Positions 1 through 8,751 of a stretch of 64,000 bases of DNA are shown in pieces. How positions within the stretch are numbered: the stretch's first letter is position 1; each line of letters starts with the position of its first letter. The notes under the pieces are model-generated. The model did not search any database. It saw only the letters and a list, made by a program, of their open reading frames with translations, and was not told the DNA's origin. The DNA is from DSOI01 sp041394885 (GTDB lineage Bacteria > Acidobacteriota > Terriglobia > Bryobacterales > Bryobacteraceae). The translations under genes and the position numbers were made by a program. The DNA lies in NCBI GenBank assembly GCA_041394885.1, contig JAWKHI010000002.1, positions 124,001 to 188,000 of the forward strand. The letters are read 5' to 3'.

Positions 1-125
1 CAGACGGCGAACGCGATAGCGATGCCGAGAACGCCGCAAGCGTGAAACGCGCGGATCCTGCGCCCGCCCAAATACAGTTCGCGGCGGACGAGGCGGTCGA
101 AAATGCGGTCAAGCGCAAAGGTCAT
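1..125 (-). CDS. N-terminal fragment of a probable membrane protein (runs off left edge)
   Basis: Reading the minus strand from an ATG at 125, the frame stays open to the window edge and gives 41 residues. It begins MTFALDRIFDRLVRRELYLG and ends in a hydrophobic run (GVLGIAIAFAV), as expected for the start of a first membrane helix. The ATG overlaps the stop of the HEAT-repeat gene by 4 bases (ATGA), so it is the next gene of the eCIS operon. The fragment is too short for a family call. Prolipoprotein diacylglyceryl transferase-like membrane proteins are one possibility, but that is only a guess. Confidence 0.6.
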   Translation of the reverse strand, partial: MTFALDRIFDRLVRRELYLGGRRIRAFHACGVLGIAIAFAV

Positions 126-679
126 GGCATCGACTTCAGAACGCCGGGATCGGTCTCCCTCGCGCGATGTTTCTTCAGCAGCTCGCCCGCCCGGCTCGAG
201 CTAGTAACCTTGAGCGCGCTAATGGCGCTCTGGCGGATCGTCGCCAGCTTGTTTTCGAGCAGCGCGCCGAGTGCTTCCACTGATCGCGCATCCCCCCTCT
301 GACCCAGCAGCGCGGCAGCGTGTTTCACATCGTCGGTCCCGCCCGCCGATAGAACTGAAATGAGCGCCGACGCCGCTTCTTCCGACGGGAACACCGCCAG
401 CGCTTCCATCGCGCCGGGCAGCACGATCGGATCCTTTCTCTCAAGGGACTTGCGGAAAGCCGCCAGAATGGCCGGGAGCGTGGACGGTAATGCGAACTCT
501 CGCAGCAACAGAAGGATTCGCCAGTGGCAGACCAATCCCAAACGGTCGTTCCCGAGTCCTTCGACGAGCACCGGAGCCGACGAAGGCCCCTCGCTCCGGA
601 ACCATTCCCAAGCGTCCTCGTAGATTGACTGACTGTCGCTCGCCAGCCGGACTAACTGCTCTTGTGGCGTTGGTTTCAT
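122..679 (-). CDS. HEAT-repeat protein at the distal end of the eCIS operon
   Basis: This 185-residue protein is made of paired amphipathic helices typical of HEAT or PBS-lyase-like repeats. Examples are AAALLGQRGDARSVEALGAL (about residues 117-138) and the preceding GAMEALAVFPSEEAASALIS segment. There is no signal peptide or membrane helix. The start overlaps the stop of the upstream DUF4157 gene (ATGA, 676-679), and its own stop overlaps the next gene. HEAT repeats normally mediate protein-protein contacts, so a chaperone or assembly role for the neighbouring DUF4157 cargo is plausible, but this is inference. No catalytic motif is seen. Confidence 0.75.
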   Translation of the reverse strand: MKPTPQEQLVRLASDSQSIYEDAWEWFRSEGPSSAPVLVEGLGNDRLGLVCHWRILLLLREFALPSTLPAILAAFRKSLERKDPIVLPGAMEALAVFPSEEAASALISVLSAGGTDDVKHAAALLGQRGDARSVEALGALLENKLATIRQSAISALKVTSSSRAGELLKKHRARETDPGVLKSMP

Positions 680-2736
680 ATGCCGTATTTGAACACTTCT
701 TTCACCTTCTCGACGAGGAAGTCTTTGTCGCGCTGCAAAATCTGCTTGTTGGCGTCGACGCGCTTCTTCAACTCCTTCAGCACTGCCTTGGCGACCTCCG
801 GTTCTAGGGTATCCTTCATGACGTTGAGCTTGTTCATTATGTTCTTATCGGGGTGGATCCCGCCGGACGGCCGCTCCTTACCCGAAACCGGAACGCGATA
901 CCGGCGCTGCCACAAAGAAGCGTAGATCTCAGTTTCAGGATACTCGTAAGTTTCGAAAAACTTCTGCGGATCGCCCTTGAACTTCTTGCGATCCTCGTCG
1001 GAAAGACCGGAGAGCGCGGCCTCCATGATTTCCTTCGAGTAAGTCTCACCGTATTCGAAATGCCCAGCCATTTCATGTGCGAGATTCTCCCATACGTTCT
1101 TAGGATCCTGCTCGGCAAACCTCACCCACGACATGCCGACCGTGAGGGTGTGGCCATTTTGCGAAGCATAGAAGCCCCCCTTCAGAGCGGCTGCGGGGTC
1201 GAAGTTGAACGTAACACCATCGGCGATGTCTTCGAGTTCGGTTCCCTTCACGCTCGCGACAACCGCCTTCCATGCCGCGTCGGCGCGTGCTCGCCAAGCG
1301 GGTTGATCGGCGGTGTCCCACTCGGTGGTAGGGCTGCCCTTGAGTGCGTGTTTCTCCTGATCTTTCTTGATCACTTCGCCAAGCTCAACCTTGGGCGCCT
1401 CCTTCGGCGGTTCCAGGCCTTTCTTTTTTGCCTCCTCCTCTTGTTCCCTCTTTAGCCGTTCCTCCTCCTTCTTTCGCTTGTCCTCCATGAACGCATATTG
1501 TTTGGCGCCCAGCCGCTCTACCTCTTTCTGGTGCTCGGACTTGCCGCAGCGCTGTAGCCGCAACCCGGACCGGATGGCCGGGCCCGCGTTCCGCTTGACT
1601 CCGGCCCACAGCGACGATACCGCCGAGATGGCCGAGAGATCGGCGTCTTCCTCGAGGGCCGCATCGCCCCCGGGCGCTTTTCCCATCGCGGCGTCCGGCG
1701 CGCCGCCCTGTTGCACCACATGCGCCAATTCGTGGGCCACCAAGGCGTCGCCGGCGATTGTACCCGGACGAAACTCGCCGGCGCCGAAAGCAACGTGCTC
1801 GCCCACCGTGAACGCTCGCGCGTTCAACTCGCCGGAGAGTTGGGCGCCGGTGGCGTCGTCGTGTATTCTTACGCCGGAGAAGTTCGAGCCGAACGCGGAC
1901 TCCATCCGGGAGCGGACGTCGCCCGGCAACGGATGTCCGGACCCAAGCTGCTCCCGGACAGCGGCCGGGTTCGCTTGGCGAGGTCCGCCCGGCTTCGCCT
2001 TGAAGAACATTCCGCCGAAGGCACCCAGCACGTCGCCTCCCGGCATCGGCGAGGGTATGTCGTCCGGGATGCCCGTAACTTCTCCCGTCTTGACCCAGAT
2101 ATCGACGCTCCGGCGGACACGCGCTGCGACCGCCGCAATGTAGTCTCCGGCCGAGGAAGCGCCGCGGGCGGAGGGCGCGTATCGAATAATGGCCCGCTCC
2201 ACCTGTCCGGCGTCGCGGCCGTCGTAGTAGGAAAACCAATAGTCGATCCAAGGGCAGCCATCGGTGTCGTACCCGCTGCCAGCAAGGCCCTCACTAGCGG
2301 TGTCACAGACTGCGCTTCGCAGCGCGGCGAGAAAGTCGGACTTGCGCATCTGGCCCCGGCCCGGCTCTACGTCCTCGCCGACCAGCAGACCAGCGGCGGG
2401 CGTTCGGACATCGCCAGCCGGTTCCGCGCCCGCCGGTTCAGGGGAGGCTTCCGATTGGCCGTTTTGCAGGGGTGCGCGGCGGACTCTCGGGGACTCTCGC
2501 AGAGGACCGGCCACTCCGCCCGGCCAGACCGGACCCGACCGGTCGAAGGCTTCGGCGATCTGGCTGGCTTGGCGTTCGAAGCGGTCCCCCTGCCGCTCTG
2601 CAGATTCGGCGAGAAGACGCTCGGTAGCGTGGTTGCCCCGATTCGGAACGGGGGACGGACTCAGGCCCCGGCCGGGGGGGGCTGCGCCGCCTTGCTCGTC
2701 GGATCGGGGCTGTTTCGGTCGGCTGGGTCGTTTCAT
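676..2736 (-). CDS. eCIS-associated DUF4157 protein with C-terminal HExxGH motif (candidate cargo)
   Basis: About 686 residues. A disordered, Pro/Gly/Arg-rich N-terminus (1-130) is followed by a module with CPWIDYW (near 163-169) shared with the neighbouring DUF4157 protein. The DUF4157 domain lies at about 269-346 with the zincin motif HELAH (about 337-341), then a conserved SGLRLQRCG. A charged Lys/Glu coiled coil (about 405-445) leads to a unique C-terminal domain with HEMAGHFEYG near 556-565, which resembles HExxH but has one extra residue. I prefer the ATG at 2736 because GGGAG lies 8 bases upstream; a GTG at 2742 sits too close to it. DUF4157 is the eCIS core domain and often marks cargo. 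The C-terminal domain would be the effector by inference. Its target is unknown. Confidence 0.88.
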   Translation of the reverse strand: MKRPSRPKQPRSDEQGGAAPPGRGLSPSPVPNRGNHATERLLAESAERQGDRFERQASQIAEAFDRSGPVWPGGVAGPLRESPRVRRAPLQNGQSEASPEPAGAEPAGDVRTPAAGLLVGEDVEPGRGQMRKSDFLAALRSAVCDTASEGLAGSGYDTDGCPWIDYWFSYYDGRDAGQVERAIIRYAPSARGASSAGDYIAAVAARVRRSVDIWVKTGEVTGIPDDIPSPMPGGDVLGAFGGMFFKAKPGGPRQANPAAVREQLGSGHPLPGDVRSRMESAFGSNFSGVRIHDDATGAQLSGELNARAFTVGEHVAFGAGEFRPGTIAGDALVAHELAHVVQQGGAPDAAMGKAPGGDAALEEDADLSAISAVSSLWAGVKRNAGPAIRSGLRLQRCGKSEHQKEVERLGAKQYAFMEDKRKKEEERLKREQEEEAKKKGLEPPKEAPKVELGEVIKKDQEKHALKGSPTTEWDTADQPAWRARADAAWKAVVASVKGTELEDIADGVTFNFDPAAALKGGFYASQNGHTLTVGMSWVRFAEQDPKNVWENLAHEMAGHFEYGETYSKEIMEAALSGLSDEDRKKFKGDPQKFFETYEYPETEIYASLWQRRYRVPVSGKERPSGGIHPDKNIMNKLNVMKDTLEPEVAKAVLKELKKRVDANKQILQRDKDFLVEKVKEVFKYGI

Positions 2737-2753
2737 CGGCACTTCTCCCGGAC

Positions 2754-5057
2754 TTACTTCATCGGCCAGGCCATCATGATCGTTTCGATGGATGCTTTGT
2801 CGGAGTCTCCCAATGTGATCGCCGCCGGGTACTTATAACTAACCTCCCAAGGAATTGTCTTCTTCTCTACCTTCTCGCCGACATCGAGTTTTCTGTTGAT
2901 CGTCGTGAAGGAGACGTTCTTCCTTTTGTAAAAGAGATCGACGCCGCCCATGAATATCTCGTACAGCACCTTGCCGCCCTGTTGTTCACCAGTCGAGGCT
3001 CCGTAGAGGGACTCTTCGTTGTTGTAGGCGAACAGTTCCTCCTGCGAGAGCATATAGCCGCGGACCAAATTCCTGAAAAGTTTCTTGACCTCCTCCGGGC
3101 CTTCGATCTTCATCTTCGATTCAGCTTCCTTCCATGCTGTAAAACTGTCCGCGCCCCGGTTGGCGAGTAGCGTGTGCAAGCCCTCGTGGAGCATCGTCCG
3201 CGGCATGTCTGCAGGCGCATCGGCCTTGCCTTTAGCCGGGTTCGGGCCGCCGAGGATATGTTGGAACGGCAAGCGCATCGCGGTCTGCAGTTTCGTGGCG
3301 TCGCCGACATCGGCCATGTTTACCCAGACCTGCGCGGTAATCGGGAAGTATTGGCCGGAAATCGTTTCTTTGCGTGTTTCCGGCGCAAGATACACATTGA
3401 GCGGATGGCTCGTCGTGAAGCCCTTTAGAACCTCCTTGAGCCGGGCACGCTGCGTTTCCTCCTCGTTCCTCTTCTTCAACTTCTCGGCCTTCTCTTTGGC
3501 GTTCTCCCACTCGATGGCTCCAGAGCCCAGCGCGTCGATGCCGGTAAACACTTTCGTTAACGCGTCGAGCACCGCCGACTTGGCGTTCGTGAGCTGGGTG
3601 GACTGCTTGCCCGATGCCATCGACGACGCCGGATAAGCGAAGCGCACCACGACGCCGCCGGCACTCGAGAAATCCGCCGGCTTGTCGACCAACACTTGCT
3701 GACGCGTCTGCGCGGTGCTTGTGATCTTGTTGCCTTGTTCCTTGGCGCCCTTGGAAAAGTCCATGCTCTGGTCGCCCTCATCGTCGGGCACCTGCTTCTT
3801 CGGATCCTGAAACCAATAGGAGTTTTCCGGGTCGGGAGGATTGTCGTCGCTCGCCTCTTGTTGAGCGGCATCCGGCTTCATTGTCTCTGCTTTCGGCGCG
3901 GCCGGAGTTTTCGACGTCTTGTCGCCACCGCAGCGCGAGAGGCGCAGGCCCGAGAGAAGGCGCGGCGCGGGGGCCTCCTCTGGACTTTGGCCAGCCCACA
4001 GCGAAGACGTGGCCTCGACGGCGGATCGGTCCGCATCGGACTCGAGCGCCTCGACGGAAACATCGTTGGCCACGCGGCCATTGGCCTGCTGCATCGTGTG
4101 GGCAAGTTCATGTGCGAGCAGCGCGTCGCCTGCAACCGTCCCCGGGCGGTATTCGCCAGCCGCGAACGCGATGTGCTCCCCGACGGTGAACGCACGCGCC
4201 TGGAACCGTTCGGAAAGGCCGGAACCTGTGGCGTCGCGATGGAGGCGCACGTGTGAGAATCCGGTGGCGAACACCGCTTCCATCCGTGAGCGATGCGTAC
4301 CGCCAAGGGGCTCTCCGGAGCCCAGCAGCGCTTTCACCATGTGCGGATCCTGCGCCGATGAGATCGGGCCGCCCGGCCGTCCTTTGAGCAGCAGCCTCCC
4401 GAATAGACTGCCGAGCAGTCCAGTGCCGGGAAGTTCCGGAGTGAAGCCGTCGGGGATGCCACTGAGCTCGCCAGTCCGGACATACTGGCCGACGCTTCGC
4501 CTCACGCGGGCCGCGATCATCGCGACGGCCCGGCCAGCGTCCGGTGCAGCGGCGGTCTCCGGCGCGATTTCACGGAGTGTCCGGTTGAGATGCTGCGCAT
4601 CGCGCTGGCCGTAGTGGCGGAGCCAGTATTCTATCCACGGGCAATCCTGCGAAGTTCGCCCGGACGGCTCGAGGCTCTTATCTGCTGCGTCGCAGACGGC
4701 ATGCCGCACGGCCGCGAGAAACTCCGTCCGGCGCATCTGGCCGGCTTCTTGATCGGAGTCATCCTCGACGACGAAGCCGCGACCGGAAGCCATTGAGGCG
4801 CCGCGCGCAGGCGTGCCGGTTGGCGTGCTCCCTGCCGACACCAGATCGGCCGCGTGGCCGGCTTCCTTTTCAAATGCATCGCCTCCGGTGGCTCCCGTAG
4901 CCTGCTTGGCCTGGATGCCGGCCGGCGCGATCAGCCGGATCAACTCGCGGTTACCCAGGGTTCGCTCGACCGTCTGCATCGGGCCTAGTTCGCGGCCCCC
5001 TGCCGCAGTGGCAGGTTGCCTCGTAGGCGTGGCTTGGGTGGTGCGGCTGTTATGCAT
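2754..5057 (-). CDS. eCIS-associated DUF4157 protein with second C-terminal zincin motif (candidate cargo)
   Basis: 767 residues. The N-terminus carries TLGNRELIRLIAPAGIQAKQ (about 33-52), a leader seen in eCIS cargo proteins. The CPWIEYW module follows (about 139-145), then DUF4157 at about 249-325 with HELAH (about 316-320) and SGLRLSRCG. The C-terminal half (about 380-767) is unrelated to that of the neighbour. It has a charged helical stretch (about 517-545) and a second proper HExxH, HEGLH at about 624-628. The gene lies in the eCIS unit directly upstream of the other DUF4157 gene, and the two look like sister cargo proteins with exchanged C-terminal domains. Peptidase activity of the C-terminus is inferred from the motif only. 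Confidence 0.88.
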   Translation of the reverse strand: MHNSRTTQATPTRQPATAAGGRELGPMQTVERTLGNRELIRLIAPAGIQAKQATGATGGDAFEKEAGHAADLVSAGSTPTGTPARGASMASGRGFVVEDDSDQEAGQMRRTEFLAAVRHAVCDAADKSLEPSGRTSQDCPWIEYWLRHYGQRDAQHLNRTLREIAPETAAAPDAGRAVAMIAARVRRSVGQYVRTGELSGIPDGFTPELPGTGLLGSLFGRLLLKGRPGGPISSAQDPHMVKALLGSGEPLGGTHRSRMEAVFATGFSHVRLHRDATGSGLSERFQARAFTVGEHIAFAAGEYRPGTVAGDALLAHELAHTMQQANGRVANDVSVEALESDADRSAVEATSSLWAGQSPEEAPAPRLLSGLRLSRCGGDKTSKTPAAPKAETMKPDAAQQEASDDNPPDPENSYWFQDPKKQVPDDEGDQSMDFSKGAKEQGNKITSTAQTRQQVLVDKPADFSSAGGVVVRFAYPASSMASGKQSTQLTNAKSAVLDALTKVFTGIDALGSGAIEWENAKEKAEKLKKRNEEETQRARLKEVLKGFTTSHPLNVYLAPETRKETISGQYFPITAQVWVNMADVGDATKLQTAMRLPFQHILGGPNPAKGKADAPADMPRTMLHEGLHTLLANRGADSFTAWKEAESKMKIEGPEEVKKLFRNLVRGYMLSQEELFAYNNEESLYGASTGEQQGGKVLYEIFMGGVDLFYKRKNVSFTTINRKLDVGEKVEKKTIPWEVSYKYPAAITLGDSDKASIETIMMAWPMK

Positions 5058-5072
5058 CGGTCCTAGCGAGAT

Positions 5073-5864
5073 CTAGTCCACCGGGCCAGGAGGCGGGTCG
5101 ATCACGATCGCAGGCTCCTTGCACCGCCACCAATACGGCGCGAGCGTGCGGACCATCCGGCGGCACTTACAGTTGTCGATCTTAGTAACCCGGCCTTGGC
5201 CGTCGGTAGTAACCTCGGCGAGCACCACCCAAGGGACCGAAGGGCAAGGCGGGCAATCTGGGATTCCTTCCTGCTTGGATATCTGGTCAAGATCGGGCGG
5301 CTCTGCTCCCGCGTCGGGACATTCATCGAGGACACAGATTTCGTAGCCATCGCGCCACCGCGAGTACTCGCACTGGGAATCGTCGCAGCCACACCCGGCT
5401 GGCTGCACCCTTACGGGACGCGCCGCCATGTCCTTATAACGGACGGCGATGTAGTAGGGCTTCTCGCCGCGGCGCGTGGAGATGGTTTGATCCGGGCAAA
5501 GCGGGTCCGCCACTTCGGTGCAGGCGTCGCCGGCCGCCGCCTCCATGCACCGTACGCGCAGATCGAAGCAAATATCGCGGTCGATCACGATCTCGTCGCC
5601 GTAAGGGCCGAGAATGTAGCCCGTCTGGATCACCACCTTCCATGGCTGCGGGGTCTTGGGATTGACCACCCGCGTGCCGCAGACCACGCCCCAGCCGTGC
5701 AGATACCGGTTGATACGGCGGATCTTGTTCCGAAAATAGTCCTGGCCGAGCGTCAGGTCGTCCGGAGTTACTAACTGGCGCGGAAAGAATCGGGGCCGCT
5801 CAATCATCGTCTTATCGATTGTGGCGGTAGCGGCAGTGCCGCAGTTGCAATCGTTCATGCTCAT
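5073..5864 (-). CDS. eCIS fibre-like paralogue (Cys-rich)
   Basis: 263 residues. It shares a clear pattern with three neighbours: an aromatic RPRFFPRQL (about 23-31), a helical segment QDYFRNKIRRIN (about 41-52), LHGWGVVCG (about 55-63), then beta strands ending VVIQTGYILGPYGDEIVI. The second half is rich in cysteine pairs (CDDSQC, CVLDEC, CPPC, CKC), which could bind metal or form disulfides. The ATG at 5864 is preceded by GGAG at 5-base spacing. It lies between the DUF4157 genes and another paralogue in the eCIS unit. I know such proteins only as conserved unknowns of phage-tail-like clusters. A surface, fibre or cap role is inference. Confidence 0.75.
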   Translation of the reverse strand: MSMNDCNCGTAATATIDKTMIERPRFFPRQLVTPDDLTLGQDYFRNKIRRINRYLHGWGVVCGTRVVNPKTPQPWKVVIQTGYILGPYGDEIVIDRDICFDLRVRCMEAAAGDACTEVADPLCPDQTISTRRGEKPYYIAVRYKDMAARPVRVQPAGCGCDDSQCEYSRWRDGYEICVLDECPDAGAEPPDLDQISKQEGIPDCPPCPSVPWVVLAEVTTDGQGRVTKIDNCKCRRMVRTLAPYWWRCKEPAIVIDPPPGPVD

Positions 5865-5883
5865 AGTGACTCCTCAGCCATAG

Positions 5884-6651
5884 TCAGTTCTTGCCGGAAC
5901 GCCGGCTTTGTGTTTCGTGGGTAAGCGCGACCACCAGTTGCCACAGCAAATCGAGACTGTAGACAATCGGACGCGCCGAGATGTCGATATCGGAGAGTTC
6001 CACCGTCGCGCCGCGCCGTATATTGGCGAGCGTGATGCACGTCTCGGATTCGCTCTCGCATGGCGCGCTCACCCAGTCGGCCAGCGCCCGATAGTTCACG
6101 CTGTTGCCCTTGATCAGATTCGGGATGTCGCAATCCACCGAAATCTCGGGCGCCTTGCCCGGGATCACGCGAAGCTCATAGCCTTCCCGGATGGCGCCCG
6201 GCGAGCACCGCTCGGAGCTGTCGCAGCCTCCGGCCATCACCGGCTCTGGGCTGGTCTTGCACTCTTCGTAGCAGATTGCCAGATGCACCCACTCGTCTTC
6301 GCAGTGGCGGGCCTGTTCCTTCTTATCGCCATCGTTATCGGCCGGCATCGGCTCGATGGTCACTGCATTGGAGTCGCAGTGGACCACAATCTCGCGCCCG
6401 CATTTGTCGAGGGCGAGGCCCGGCTTGACAATCACACTGTGGTCGTCGGCGCCTACCTGGACGTCGAGGCCGCAAACCACGCCGTAACCGCTAACCATGC
6501 GATTCAGCATCCAAATCTTTCGCTTGAAATAATCCTGCTCTGACTCGAAGTGGCGGACGTCTAGCAGTTGCCCATAGAAATAGCGCGGGCGCGAAAAGCT
6601 TTTCAGTCCGGCGCACCCTTCCCCGGTGAAGCCGTGCGAAGTGTAGTTCAT
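5884..6651 (-). CDS. eCIS fibre-like paralogue
   Basis: 255 residues from the ATG at 6651, chosen because AAAAAGGAG lies just upstream; an in-frame ATG further upstream lacks such a site. The protein has the family signature: RPRYFYGQLLDVRHFESEQD (about 21-40), YFKRKIWMLNRMVSGYGVVC (about 41-60), then a beta stretch HSVIVKPGLALDKCGREIVV (about 71-90). Several cysteines occur later (CEDEW, CYEECK, CDSSERC, CDI). It is flanked by the beta-propeller/Tail_P2_I gene and the 263-residue paralogue. The function is not known; the repeated presence of the fold next to baseplate genes suggests particle decoration or target binding. Confidence 0.75.
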   Translation of the reverse strand: MNYTSHGFTGEGCAGLKSFSRPRYFYGQLLDVRHFESEQDYFKRKIWMLNRMVSGYGVVCGLDVQVGADDHSVIVKPGLALDKCGREIVVHCDSNAVTIEPMPADNDGDKKEQARHCEDEWVHLAICYEECKTSPEPVMAGGCDSSERCSPGAIREGYELRVIPGKAPEISVDCDIPNLIKGNSVNYRALADWVSAPCESESETCITLANIRRGATVELSDIDISARPIVYSLDLLWQLVVALTHETQSRRSGKN

Positions 6652-6671
6652 GCTTTCTCCTTTTTCTGCGA

Positions 6672-8747
6672 TCACAATTGGGTGTCCACTCCGACCATGC
6701 TGCGCATCCCGATTTGCCCGCGCGGAGCGCCGTCGAGCACCAAGCCGCCCTCACCCAGGCGGGTGGGCCGGTATCCGCCGCCGACCAGGGTGTCAACGCC
6801 GAGCCGGGACCGGTAGCCGACGCGGACACCCGGTTGAATTACGCATAGCTCGTACATCGTATGCGCCGGCTTCTCCCGTTCGATGACCGAAATCACCCGA
6901 TCCATGCGCTCCGGGCAATCCACTTCGCCCGGATACACGCTCACCGTGAACCGGAACGCGCATACTTCAAACAGCGGCATTCCGTACTCGGCGTTGGCGA
7001 TCAACTCGGAGCGATCGAGCGTGGCCGTCGTTCCGGCGACGGCTCCCTGCGGTTCCGACGACGCAAGCACCGTGTTCAATCCAAGGCTCGCGCCCGTCCC
7101 GCTGCTCCATGTTTCCGCTGCGCCCGCCTTGCAACTGGCCGGGTGCGGCGGTAGTGACCACCAGCCCATCGACTGGATCGGTTCGTCGATCACCGCGTGG
7201 ACGCCGGCTTCGATCAATAGCGCCTCGCGGAGCCCGCCCACTGTACCGCGCCTGGCGTGGCGCGCGAACGTACCCGCGATCGCGGAGCGCTTCTGAGCCT
7301 CGGTCCAGTTCTCCGGCAGCGGGAGGGCGAGGAATCCCGCAAGCCAAGGAAGTGTCTCCTCTGGTGCCGACGCCGCGCCGAGTAGCGCCGGAATATCGTC
7401 GATGCGCCCTTCCAACTCATCGAAGAAGCTCTCGAACAAACTGACGAAGCGCAGGAGGAAGTCGCCGCACTCGCGCTCACGGTAGATCGCCGGCAGGTAT
7501 CCGAGGTAGCTGTCCTGGTCGAAGTCGATGCGAATCTGCGAAAGTTCGGGCGTGGCGTCGAGGTCGTTTGTGAGACGCGCGCCGATCCACAATGCCTGCG
7601 TCGGCTCGCCGCCCACAAAGAAGTCCGCGATCGAACCCTCCACAGGCCGCCAGGGCGCGGGGAAGGGAAGCGGGCCCGGGCTCGGATCCGGTGGCGGCGC
7701 TGAAGTGGGACCGGTGTGAACGAAGAACTGAAAGCTCGAACCCGGCCGGGTCTCGATGTCCGCGTGGACGCGATTCCAGAAGTGCTTTTCCGTGTCGAGG
7801 GCGATCGCGCCGCTCCACAGCAGGCCCGAGCCGCGGTAGCTCGCGTCGATCGACAGACGCAGAGGCGCAACCCCGCAGGACGGCGTAACCAGCAATCCGC
7901 CGCGTCCATCTTTCACGAGAGCGGCCACCGGACCTTCGTAGCCCGCTGCGTCACCGGCGAAGGCGTACTCGCCCCTTTGATCCCTTCGGTACACGGCGAT
8001 CCGTCGGCGTCCCGGATCTCCAACGTAAAGGACGCCGCCGATCACCGTAAACACGCTGGCGTCGGCGGCCGCCAAATCGGCTTCCTCGATCAGGTGGCCC
8101 GCCGCGTCGAACAGGCAGACGTTGTGCGTCTGCCCATCGAGAACATAGATCACGCCGTCTTCTTCCGCCAGCGCGAGCGGATCGCCGGCGCACCCGGACT
8201 CCGCCACGCGTTGCCCGAACCACGGGTCGCGATCGCCCGATATGCTGAAGCGATCCACCCGATGCGCTTTCACATCGGCGACGTAAAGGCTGCCATCGTC
8301 CCCGGCGGCGAGCGAAACCGGCTCTTCGAATCCCCCGATCGTTTCCAGAAGCTGCAGCGACTCCGCGTGCAATACAAGCACGCGCCCGGAGCCTGCGTCG
8401 GCCACATAGAGCGCGCGGCGATGAGAAGGAATCACCAGCCCGGCCGGCCGGTTCAAATCGGCTCCCACACCCGGAACCGTTTCGGCGTCACCCGAGCACC
8501 CGTTCATTCGGAGCAGCCGGTTGCCGGTGCAGTCCGAAAAGAATATGGTGCCGTCACGGTCCACGGCGATTCCGGGTGGCGGGCTGCCCGGCAGATTCGC
8601 CACCGGCTCGGGCAGCGCTCCGTCCAGCCGGGGCAAAGGCTCCAGCCGCAGTGTTCCGTCCGCCTCCAATTGCAGTCCCTCCCAGTGAAAACCCGGCCAT
8701 TGGCCGCCGGCGTTGCAATAACGGAATGGGCGCGTGTCGTTCGCCAT
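6672..8747 (-). CDS. beta-propeller (NHL-like) protein fused to a Tail_P2_I baseplate domain
   Basis: 691 residues. Positions about 55-295 hold repeated blades of the NHL/six-bladed propeller type (GIAVDRDGTIFFSDCTGNRL, ALYVADAGSGRVLVL, SLYVADVKAHRVDRFSI, VIYVLDGQTHNVCLF). A proline-rich linker (about 347-368) leads to a C-terminal domain at about 413-530 (YLPAIYRERECGDFLLRFVS, LPWLAGFLALPLPENW, RRGTVGGLREALLIEAGVHA). That domain matches phage tail protein I (Tail_P2_I/TIGR02242), which joins fibres to baseplate wedges in phage tails. The propeller may recognise a target surface. It is positioned after the baseplate genes and between fibre-like paralogues, consistent with a fibre connector. 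Confidence 0.85.
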   Translation of the reverse strand: MANDTRPFRYCNAGGQWPGFHWEGLQLEADGTLRLEPLPRLDGALPEPVANLPGSPPPGIAVDRDGTIFFSDCTGNRLLRMNGCSGDAETVPGVGADLNRPAGLVIPSHRRALYVADAGSGRVLVLHAESLQLLETIGGFEEPVSLAAGDDGSLYVADVKAHRVDRFSISGDRDPWFGQRVAESGCAGDPLALAEEDGVIYVLDGQTHNVCLFDAAGHLIEEADLAAADASVFTVIGGVLYVGDPGRRRIAVYRRDQRGEYAFAGDAAGYEGPVAALVKDGRGGLLVTPSCGVAPLRLSIDASYRGSGLLWSGAIALDTEKHFWNRVHADIETRPGSSFQFFVHTGPTSAPPPDPSPGPLPFPAPWRPVEGSIADFFVGGEPTQALWIGARLTNDLDATPELSQIRIDFDQDSYLGYLPAIYRERECGDFLLRFVSLFESFFDELEGRIDDIPALLGAASAPEETLPWLAGFLALPLPENWTEAQKRSAIAGTFARHARRGTVGGLREALLIEAGVHAVIDEPIQSMGWWSLPPHPASCKAGAAETWSSGTGASLGLNTVLASSEPQGAVAGTTATLDRSELIANAEYGMPLFEVCAFRFTVSVYPGEVDCPERMDRVISVIEREKPAHTMYELCVIQPGVRVGYRSRLGVDTLVGGGYRPTRLGEGGLVLDGAPRGQIGMRSMVGVDTQL

Positions 8748-8751
8748 CGGC

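Noticed and set aside
1711..2838. 375-residue plus-strand frame in the DUF4157 region
   Set aside because: Shadow of the DUF4157 gene, with no motif.
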